Below, one piece after another: positions 1 through 7,632 of a stretch of DNA of 21,787 nt. The notes beneath the pieces were generated by a model, which worked only from the letters and a program-made list of their open reading frames with translations, made no database searches and was not told the origin of the DNA. This stretch comes from a virus. The stretch's first letter is position 1. Each line of letters opens with the position of its first letter. The DNA is taken from positions 1 to 21,787 of the IMG/VR virus record IMGVR_UViG_3300044971_000792, one strand, 5' to 3'. Both the position numbers and the translations under genes were made by a program.

Positions 1-2178
1 ATTGATTGCTTCTGTTACGTCTTCGTCAACCAAATCTGAACCCGCACGAACAAAGAAGCGTATTTCCGGACCGTCATTACCACACGATCCGATCAATCCA
101 TTAGATGAGTCGGGTAGTGCAAATGTGTGGCTAAATCGAGTCCAACGTGTTGGGAGAACCATAGTGAAACCAGGTTCTTTTTGGGAGTTTGGTTCAACAC
201 CCGTAGTTGCATAGTCTGGTGCAGTTCCACCACCAAAATCACGTCTGAATGAAACGCCCAATCGTGCATTTGCTACTGAAGCCTTTGCATAGAAGGAGAT
301 AGTTGCATATCCAGATGGGAAGTGTTCTATTCCTTCAACTCGTTGGAACAGATACGTTTGGCTTCCAGCCGTATATCCACCAGTCCCGATTTGCATTTGC
401 ATTGCGTATCTAGAATACGCAGATGAATCCGCAAGATCTCCAAGACCTAAAGGACTACGATTTGTTGAAATGTTTAGTCGGTCTGCGGTACTTCCGCCAC
501 TATTAACCAACTTCCAACGATCTGCATTATATCTGTCTGCTTCAGTTGTTGGATTTCTGTATGAGAAAGTCGTGCCTCTTTGCCAGAAATCGAAATTTCC
601 ATTTATCAACTTATTCTTGAATCCAGATCCGCTCTCAGGAATAAGAATGCTTGTACCTGTGTCTGTATTGGTATTGACCAACAAACCGACATAATTTTGT
701 ACAATACCAGATGTTGGTGTGATAGCAACCATCATCGGCTTTCTGACTTGATTTACTGTATTCGGCGGTTGTACTGTGAGAGAACCTTCTTCTGCTGCGA
801 GGAAATATACTGATCCTGGTGTAAAAGTAAGACCCGAAGCAGACAAATCAATATAACCCGAAACAGTCATGAGAGATGCTGCTGAGTTACCCGCATAGTT
901 TACTTTAGAGATTATTCCAAGTGCTTCTGCTTCTTCGACGTTGTTACAAGAAGCCTTTACATAAGAACCGTGAGGCATTGTCGCTGACGTAATGCCTTCT
1001 TCAAAGCGAACGGTATCTCCTATAGAGAAGTAATTTGGATCGTGTTTGATGACAACAGTCGATGCATTCAACTTAGAATAGAGCGTGTCGATATCAACAA
1101 CTTTATTGCCGACATAATTCATCACCATGGCTTTGTTTGAGCCGAGTGCATAAAGTATGGGCTTTCTAATTGTTCCTGTTATGGATGGAGCAGTCTTTGT
1201 GATCTTTCCTGCATCTGAATCTGATAAGAAGTAAAACTCACCAGTTCCTAGCGAAGAGGTTGCATCTATACTAGCAATGCAGTTAGCAAAATTTCCTGTG
1301 ACATATCCAATGGTGTTAACATCCACAATCTGACTTGTGCTATTAACATGGACTGCAATACCAAGAGATTCTGCGTTTGAAACATTGTCTGCTTTTGCTA
1401 GAGTTATTCCCCCAGTATTTACATCATGACGAACAACCATACCAAAGGTAAGACCAATGGCAGAAATATTTGATACCCCATCAAATCTCTTGATGAGGGA
1501 GGAGTTTATCATTCTTGAAGAGCCATCACTGAGGAACGACATTGCTCCATAAGTGGCTCCTGGTGAATCGAAGTATGTTTCTACATCTATGGTGTTTCCA
1601 CCACCGTGTGTTGTCACCATCAACTTAGATGCTGGTGTATTATCATTTCCCTCACTCAAAACAAACTTGTTGTTTGCTGAATAAAGTTTTGCATCGCCAG
1701 CAAAGGCAAGACTATCACTAATTCTCCATGCGGTATAAGTCTTTCCTCCATCAAAAGCCTTCCAGAGGAAATACTTGTCTCCGCAAGCACCAGCGATTAC
1801 GATACCACCACCACCCGCGTTGGTAATGATAGAATCGGAAGTTCCACCCGTTCCACCACTTGAGTTGACTGCGCCAAGAACGAGGTTGTAGTCATCAATT
1901 GTGACAAGGTTTGTGTTTATCGTGGTTACGGTTCCATCAAACGTAATATTACCCGTAAAGGTATGGTCGCCAGGAACAACCGTGTCGAGATACACTGTAG
2001 CAACACCATCATCACCCTGATTAACCGCAATACCAGTTGCGCCGTCTACTTCATACACCTTGATGCGATTCAACTTGTCGATGATCTCGCCATTGGTAAG
2101 CGTATACCATTCATAGAAGGTATCAGCCAGTGTCAACTGCGGGATTATGTAGTTACTATTTGCTGGACCAGTCGGCAT
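1..2178 (-). CDS. Tail fibre / virion structural protein, 3' end outside window
   Basis: The frame is open from ATG at 2178 to the left edge: 726 codons with no stop, so the C-terminus is missing. The N-terminus (MPTGPANSNYIIPQLTLADT, then FYEWYTLTNG) resembles the baseplate-attachment end of cyanophage-type fibres. Around residues 70-95 lies a TFDGTVTTINTN...NLVLGAV stretch typical of these fibres. Two copies of a ~120-residue module follow (about 242-361 and 383-502). From about residue 521, KLINGNFDFWQRGTTF begins a domain widespread at phage fibre C-termini; the part after it (QRVEG...ATISFYAKAS...GVSFRRDFGGG) looks like a jelly-roll carbohydrate-binding fold. The expected role is host-surface binding from the baseplate rim. 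The start lies one base after the stop of the 56-aa gene; the Shine-Dalgarno is weak (GAG only). The assignment as a fibre is firm; the exact receptor role is inferred. Confidence 0.85.
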   Translation of the reverse strand, partial: MPTGPANSNYIIPQLTLADTFYEWYTLTNGEIIDKLNRIKVYEVDGATGIAVNQGDDGVATVYLDTVVPGDHTFTGNITFDGTVTTINTNLVTIDDYNLVLGAVNSSGGTGGTSDSIITNAGGGGIVIAGACGDKYFLWKAFDGGKTYTAWRISDSLAFAGDAKLYSANNKFVLSEGNDNTPASKLMVTTHGGGNTIDVETYFDSPGATYGAMSFLSDGSSRMINSSLIKRFDGVSNISAIGLTFGMVVRHDVNTGGITLAKADNVSNAESLGIAVHVNSTSQIVDVNTIGYVTGNFANCIASIDATSSLGTGEFYFLSDSDAGKITKTAPSITGTIRKPILYALGSNKAMVMNYVGNKVVDIDTLYSKLNASTVVIKHDPNYFSIGDTVRFEEGITSATMPHGSYVKASCNNVEEAEALGIISKVNYAGNSAASLMTVSGYIDLSASGLTFTPGSVYFLAAEEGSLTVQPPNTVNQVRKPMMVAITPTSGIVQNYVGLLVNTNTDTGTSILIPESGSGFKNKLINGNFDFWQRGTTFSYRNPTTEADRYNADRWKLVNSGGSTADRLNISTNRSPLGLGDLADSSAYSRYAMQMQIGTGGYTAGSQTYLFQRVEGIEHFPSGYATISFYAKASVANARLGVSFRRDFGGGTAPDYATTGVEPNSQKEPGFTMVLPTRWTRFSHTFALPDSSNGLIGSCGNDGPEIRFFVRAGSDLVDEDVTEAIN
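673..1032 (-). repeat. Tail-fibre internal module, copy 2
   Basis: Residues about 383-502 of the fibre. Matching landmarks are FSIGDTVRFEEG, NVEEAEALGIISKVN, SGYIDLS, GSVYFLAAEE, RKPMMVA and NYVGLLV. It is separated from copy 1 by about 20 residues. Confidence 0.75.
1096..1455 (-). repeat. Tail-fibre internal module, copy 1
   Basis: Residues about 242-361 of the fibre. Landmarks are GLTFGMVVRHD, NVSNAESLGIAVHVN, a GY (IGYVTG), GEFYFLSD, RKPILYA and NYVGNKV. The same landmarks recur in the same order and spacing in copy 2, so this is a diverged duplication at protein level, not a recent DNA repeat. Confidence 0.75.
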
Positions 2179-2179
2179 C

Positions 2180-2350
2180 TCAGTTTCTCTTTACTAGAAG
2201 TTCGTTTACTTGCCTCTTAAGTATATTTATCTCGTCCTTAAGAGACTTTATTTCCTCTGTCAATTTTCTTCTATACATAATCTCCTTTTCCTTTTCAGGA
2301 TTGGAGAAAACAAGTAGACCGTTGTTCTTATCTCTGATGTAGTCTTTCAT
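2180..2350 (-). CDS. Small coiled-coil protein, 56 aa
   Basis: Translates as MKDYIRDKNNGLLVFSNPEK and continues as a highly charged helix (residues about 19-55) with hydrophobic residues at heptad-like spacing (I, L, I, I, L, V, L), ending KRN. The start ATG overlaps the stop of the 1757-aa gene as ATGA, and its own stop lies one base before the fibre ATG, so it is an integral, probably translationally coupled member of the operon. Short proteins of this shape, with a D-Y-x-R-D opening followed by a coiled coil, occur beside fibre genes in other T4-like marine phages as I recall; none has a function known to me. A fibre trimerisation helper or a small virion component are possibilities. The gene is well supported; its function is unknown. 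Confidence 0.75.
   Translation of the reverse strand: MKDYIRDKNNGLLVFSNPEKEKEIMYRRKLTEEIKSLKDEINILKRQVNELLVKRN
2224..2231 (-). promoter_or_regulatory. Possible late promoter (GATAAATA) for the tail fibre
   Basis: The minus strand reads GATAAATA, one base from the T4 late-promoter element TATAAATA and fitting the NATAAATA form described for T4-like cyanophages. It lies inside the 56-aa gene, 46 bases before the fibre start, which would leave a leader of roughly 40 bases. An octamer like this is expected about once by chance on one strand of AT-rich DNA this long, so position is the main support. Confidence 0.4.
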
Positions 2351-5300
2351 GAGAGTGCTACTACCTTGAGATTCTTGATGACAGGCACAAGGGCTTTGTT
2401 GTCCGTATACAAACAGATCTTTACAGCAAATGTGTCGAAATCTGATACTCCACTTAGAGTGTAAGACACTTCTCTGAAATCGGATGGGTTTGTTCCGCTG
2501 ACAAAGGAATTGTCCTGATAGAATCCACTTGTGGTATCAAGAGTAAGTGCGCTGTATGGGCGACCAAGTTCTCCTGTAGCATCAGCGGTTCCAAAGATAT
2601 ATGTTTTAGCATATACATCCACTTTTGTGTTTTTTGGATTGTTTGTGTCAAATACAACCTTGAGTTCTTTTGCTTTTTGTCTGTTCGGAATCTTCATCTC
2701 TCTTGTGATATATCTTGCGGTATCATCAATGCTGCCACTGAAGGGTGCTAGTTCGCTGGTCGTGTTTGAAGAACTGACTACGTTCTTCACAACATATCCA
2801 ACACCAACAACATTGCTTCTATCAAGATCAACCATGAAGGTATTCTTGCCTTGACTTTGATTGCTTACCGTTAGTTGTAAATCTATATCTCCAGCATCAT
2901 CAACTGTTCTCTCTTCTGGAAGAACGAAGTTTCTATAGAGAGTTGCTGAATAATTAGACCCACCAATATTAATCGTGGTGATGAGACTTACATTTGGTGG
3001 GGTAAATGCATAAAGGTTTGGTTGGAGAATAGCGACTCGTCGTGCCTTGGGGGGAAGAGCATTCTCAAGTGTGACGTTATCCACAGTTGAGAACTGACAC
3101 CTATTGAGTTTAAACGTCAAATCTGTGCTTTGATCTGCTGATCCAATATCACTATTGCTTGCATTGAACAAAGATCCACCCATAAAGGTTGACGATATTC
3201 TTTGTCCCGTTGTGATATCCTTTTCTCCTATAGAAGCAGCAAACAAAGAATACTTTGTTGTGTTTGCTCTAATGAGAATTGCGTATTGTCCAGGTTGCAA
3301 ATAGACTGGAGATGAGAATTTAAAGTTTGTTGCAACAGGCTTTGTATTGTCTACAACAACATTACTAGGAGACTTAACAACAGTGCTGAATGGAACGATG
3401 TAAGATGTCTGTGGTAGACCACTAACAGTTGGGCAAATCTCTATAGTAACGGGAAGTGTTGAATCCTTCTCGCTAAAGTAAAGATCCACACTCTCCAAGT
3501 AGATGCCATCTGGGTGTTCATTTGAATCCACAAGGAATGTTTGAGCAAGTGGGTCAATCCATTGATCATATTTGGTCGAGTTAAAATTCTTTCCTCTTTT
3601 AAGAGGATTGGAAACAAACTTGTTGCTGCTTGGGGTTTGTCTTCTCAATTCAGGTAATCTGATAGATGCTACATCAATCGGATTATCTTTCTTAATTCCA
3701 ACAACAGAATAAATACCTTCCGCTATAGTCGTGGCATTTGCAATTACGCCATTTGAGTCGTCAATGATTCGAACACCCTTTTCACCAACCAAGAACGTAC
3801 CTGGTGCTATAGTGTATTGCACATTGAGCAATGATCCATCATCTGATGTTGTGAAATATGTTGAACCAGAAACACCATTTAACGTGCATTGAGATGTAAT
3901 ATTAGTATTATCGAAGAAAACATAGACATTCGTCTTTGGTTTCATGTTGTAGGCACTAATGGCGATTGGCTTCTCTCTGACGTAAGGAATCACACTCTGA
4001 TTTAAAATCGTGTCAGAAGCGATATTAAGATAGTTCTTATCAGTTCTGATGTCGAATGAAAGAGTATCTTTTCTATTTTGCTGTGACTCTTCAGTAAACC
4101 TAGTTACTTGATCTCTTGCACGGAATGCCTCTTGAATGCCAGTCACAGCAGACTCTTTCTTACGGGCTGTAGAGAAGAACTTATTGTTTGCTTTTCTTTC
4201 AGCATCAACATCAACTGCAATTCCACTCCAATTACTTTCCCAATCTGCCCATTGAGTTCCGTGTCCCTTTGTATAAACATCATCGGGGTAGAGGTCGGCA
4301 GATATTGGTAGTTTTCTACCCATGTCACTAGAAACCCAAGCATCATTTCGTCCAGTGTCATTATTCTTTATATAAGGTCTTCTTATAGTGTCATACCAAT
4401 AATCAGCATGAGGAGTTATCTTGAGTTGACCAACCCAATTAGGCAAACCAAATTGATTCACCTTTATTCTTGAACTTGCTTTTTGCTGTGCTGCAACTGG
4501 AGTTGCATGTTGTGTATATGAAGCACAGAAGATGTTGTCTATTGTGGTCGTTGTGCCAGCAACAACGCCTGTGTATTCAAACTTGAAAGCATCTGATATG
4601 AATGCTGGACGAAGTTCTCCGTGTTCGAAGTCAACAGAGCATCTGTAGTCTTCGTTCATCACATCACCGATGGAATGTCCCTCAAATGCATCAACCAAAA
4701 TTGCTCTCTTGATTCCTTCGTTTCCATTTGAGAGAGTTAAATCTGTACTAGCAATGCTTGCTTCAAGATCTGAAAGGACAGCAAATTGCTCAAGATTGTC
4801 GATTCGATCAGAAAGATCATTTATATCTTTCATTGTAAATCGATCAACACCAGCACCTTCTCCCTTGATGTCTGCTGCGTTGAACGTGTATGCAGGAACA
4901 CTGATTGAATAAAGTGTCATGGCATCACGGAGATCTTCTGGTGCAACTGGTGACTCGTTTGCAGAACCAGGTATTCTGAATACTGTTGTATCATCACCAT
5001 CTGCCGCTATGTTGCGGGAGATTGCTATCTTATCGATGCGGGGGAGATATGCTTCGTGGTCATTGCGAATGCTGTTTTGCATGGTGTGTACACCACCAAC
5101 ATGTTTGACAGCAACACGATTATCTGCTAATGGAGCATTTGTTCCAGAAACAAATGTACCAGGTACACCAGTCGGGTATCTAACTGTAACATATCCCTCA
5201 ATCACTAGATTGTGTCTGAAGTCAACCATATTTGCCAACTGATAGGCTTTGCCTGATGTTGGGCTAATATAGGTTGGTATATTTTCATACGAAATACCCG

Positions 5301-7620
5301 CGTAGGAATTAGCAACAAATGGACCGCTTCCAGAGTGTTTAAAGTATTTGTACGTTACCGTGAAATTAAAGGTGGTTCCTGCCTTATACAGATACAAGTA
5401 TTCTGGCTTCACATACAGAACGCCCCAACTATAAAAAGAATCTTGTTGACCTGTATGGAAACGGAACCTATTAGTAATATCCAATCCTGTGGAATCAACT
5501 ATACTCTGAATTGAATTAACGTCTGTATTTGTAAGTCTAAAGAGTATTTGACTTGGATTTCCACTGTCATCAGATATGATGAGCCGTTGCCAAGCGTTGT
5601 TGTTGACACGATTACTACCATCAGTACTTGGTATAAATGTGTCTACTGCGTCTGTTAGTGTTTTTGTCCTTATAGCAGAAAGATTTTGACCTTCTTGTGT
5701 CTCATACTTTGTCTTTCCAACAAGCCAATATTGCCCAGCAGTAAGACCACTTGCAGATATTCTTACTCTATCACCATCAGCAGAAATCACACCAGTCACT
5801 CTTAGTGTTCCTGGTGGTAGTTCTGTCGTTGGTAACACAACCCTATACATCAATCCAGAGGCGTTATTTAAAAGGTAATAACCATCAGCAGCATCTATTG
5901 AAACAGGACTACCATTAGGAACTTCGCCCGTGGAGGTACACCAGTTGTAGTCAGATCCCAAATTCAATAATACATCTTTACTTCGTGTACCATCAGCCCA
6001 TGAGAATGATATTGATGCTTCTCTAATGTATTCAAGGCTATCAACAGTCTTGATCATTGTTGTTGATGCATTTGAATTGAGTGGATAGAGCAATGTACGT
6101 TGATTAGGTGCTGTAACGACGGGAACTGCGGTTCCCTGTTCCACTGTTATATTTGACAACAACTTAGTAGAAACAAAAGTCTTTCTATTAACATAGTAGA
6201 GATTTAGCGGATATCCATTTGTTGCTGTTAATCCTTTTGGGCTATAGTGTGATATACGAGCGACAAATGGAATGGGTGAATTATTATTATTAGAGGAATA
6301 TGTTGTGCTAGAAACTATAGGTTCTGCTGAAACTAGCCATGTAGTAAACGCCAATTTCTCTGCATTGTTCACAAATCCACCCGTACCGAATTCACCAACG
6401 GTTAATGCTGCTGTCGCCCCGTATATTTCATACTGAACTGTGTAATCATCCACTCCAGTATTTTGTAGGGGTACAGTCAGATTACAGGTATTGTCATAGT
6501 TTCCACGAATGTAGTTACCATAAAAATTGTTAGTTCTAATGTTCGTGAAATCGGCTGTAGTTCTTGCTTTTGGTATTTCAATGATGTCTTTAAATCGACT
6601 CTCATACTCATAGCCATAGACGTATGCCTTGCCAGCACTTATTTCTGCGTAAGCAAATGTATCTCCACCTTCTTTGAACGTGATATCGAAGTTGGATGAA
6701 ACATAGTTGCCACTCTCTTCATACGTTCGTTTCGCAAACAAATCCATGATGTCAGAGTATTGCGTATAGTCATATTTCTTAACAACAGTTCCACCGATGT
6801 AATTTACAAGACTTATGAAATTTTCTGATGGGCTGTCAGTAAAAGAAAGAACGAGATCGATTTTATATCGGTGTGCGCCAGGAGCATTGTAGTTGTAACT
6901 TCCGTTGGCGGGATCCTTGATTGTGTAGTCATCTTTCTCTGTAACTATTGTGTTTCTTACATCAAATCCCATCACACCAGTTGGGGTCGAGAAGTCACGA
7001 ATAAAATTCGTAACTTGATATGCTGGTTCCAACTGATTGTCGGTTTTAACAAAAGAACCATTGATGTAGTAGATACCACTGCCAACAGATACAACTTTAG
7101 ATTTGCCGCCATGCGGGACTATAGAACTTGATGGTGCAACAGTTACTACTGATGCAGGGGTTGCATCTGTTGTGAGGGTGCTATCAGCAGTGAATGTAAC
7201 ACCCGAAAGGTATGAAACAATAGCGACAGCATAGGGGTCTGAATCGCTATATGTTGCAAGAAAATCTAAAACCTTTGCCTTTGCTACAACATTGCCGCTA
7301 CCATCAACTTGAATGAGGTTGTTGCCAACGATATCTTCTGCGGTTAGAGTTGCAGATGGGCTTGCTACTGTTGATGGCAATAAACGAACAAAATCTAATG
7401 TTTGGGTGGAAATTTCACCGCCAATTATGCGGCTTCCATCCTTGAAAATATGATTTCCGAATCGTTCAATTTGATTTTGTAAAATAGTCTGTAGTTGCGT
7501 CAGTTCTCTAGACTGTACCGCATATCCAGGACGGAAAAGCATCCGCAAGAACTTCTTGTCCTCATTGAAATCATCGTAATATGGACTTGTGTTGAAAAGT
7601 TCTGAATCGTAAGAAGACAT
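2347..7620 (-). CDS. Very large virion structural protein (DUF4815-like), probable baseplate periphery
   Basis: 1757 residues, the largest protein here. Residues about 13-70 carry the signature I associate with DUF4815 phage structural proteins: FLRMLFRPGYAVQSREL, TQLQTILQNQIERFG, HIFKDGSRIIGGE. Around residues 910-1010 is a conserved-looking block with a short helical stretch (DLSDRIDNLEQFAVLSDLEA) followed by AFEGHSIGDV and CSVDFEHGELRPAF. The rest is beta-rich and Thr/Ser/Asn-rich, as expected of an elongated virion protein, with no signal peptide or membrane segment. It starts with an AGGAG Shine-Dalgarno 9 bases before the ATG, 12 bases after gp8. In T4 this position holds genes 9 to 12, so it probably joins baseplate to fibres; that role is inferred from position. 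It is structural with high confidence. Confidence 0.85.
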   Translation of the reverse strand: MSSYDSELFNTSPYYDDFNEDKKFLRMLFRPGYAVQSRELTQLQTILQNQIERFGNHIFKDGSRIIGGEISTQTLDFVRLLPSTVASPSATLTAEDIVGNNLIQVDGSGNVVAKAKVLDFLATYSDSDPYAVAIVSYLSGVTFTADSTLTTDATPASVVTVAPSSSIVPHGGKSKVVSVGSGIYYINGSFVKTDNQLEPAYQVTNFIRDFSTPTGVMGFDVRNTIVTEKDDYTIKDPANGSYNYNAPGAHRYKIDLVLSFTDSPSENFISLVNYIGGTVVKKYDYTQYSDIMDLFAKRTYEESGNYVSSNFDITFKEGGDTFAYAEISAGKAYVYGYEYESRFKDIIEIPKARTTADFTNIRTNNFYGNYIRGNYDNTCNLTVPLQNTGVDDYTVQYEIYGATAALTVGEFGTGGFVNNAEKLAFTTWLVSAEPIVSSTTYSSNNNNSPIPFVARISHYSPKGLTATNGYPLNLYYVNRKTFVSTKLLSNITVEQGTAVPVVTAPNQRTLLYPLNSNASTTMIKTVDSLEYIREASISFSWADGTRSKDVLLNLGSDYNWCTSTGEVPNGSPVSIDAADGYYLLNNASGLMYRVVLPTTELPPGTLRVTGVISADGDRVRISASGLTAGQYWLVGKTKYETQEGQNLSAIRTKTLTDAVDTFIPSTDGSNRVNNNAWQRLIISDDSGNPSQILFRLTNTDVNSIQSIVDSTGLDITNRFRFHTGQQDSFYSWGVLYVKPEYLYLYKAGTTFNFTVTYKYFKHSGSGPFVANSYAGISYENIPTYISPTSGKAYQLANMVDFRHNLVIEGYVTVRYPTGVPGTFVSGTNAPLADNRVAVKHVGGVHTMQNSIRNDHEAYLPRIDKIAISRNIAADGDDTTVFRIPGSANESPVAPEDLRDAMTLYSISVPAYTFNAADIKGEGAGVDRFTMKDINDLSDRIDNLEQFAVLSDLEASIASTDLTLSNGNEGIKRAILVDAFEGHSIGDVMNEDYRCSVDFEHGELRPAFISDAFKFEYTGVVAGTTTTIDNIFCASYTQHATPVAAQQKASSRIKVNQFGLPNWVGQLKITPHADYWYDTIRRPYIKNNDTGRNDAWVSSDMGRKLPISADLYPDDVYTKGHGTQWADWESNWSGIAVDVDAERKANNKFFSTARKKESAVTGIQEAFRARDQVTRFTEESQQNRKDTLSFDIRTDKNYLNIASDTILNQSVIPYVREKPIAISAYNMKPKTNVYVFFDNTNITSQCTLNGVSGSTYFTTSDDGSLLNVQYTIAPGTFLVGEKGVRIIDDSNGVIANATTIAEGIYSVVGIKKDNPIDVASIRLPELRRQTPSSNKFVSNPLKRGKNFNSTKYDQWIDPLAQTFLVDSNEHPDGIYLESVDLYFSEKDSTLPVTIEICPTVSGLPQTSYIVPFSTVVKSPSNVVVDNTKPVATNFKFSSPVYLQPGQYAILIRANTTKYSLFAASIGEKDITTGQRISSTFMGGSLFNASNSDIGSADQSTDLTFKLNRCQFSTVDNVTLENALPPKARRVAILQPNLYAFTPPNVSLITTINIGGSNYSATLYRNFVLPEERTVDDAGDIDLQLTVSNQSQGKNTFMVDLDRSNVVGVGYVVKNVVSSSNTTSELAPFSGSIDDTARYITREMKIPNRQKAKELKVVFDTNNPKNTKVDVYAKTYIFGTADATGELGRPYSALTLDTTSGFYQDNSFVSGTNPSDFREVSYTLSGVSDFDTFAVKICLYTDNKALVPVIKNLKVVALS

Positions 7621-7632
7621 CTGCTATTGCTC

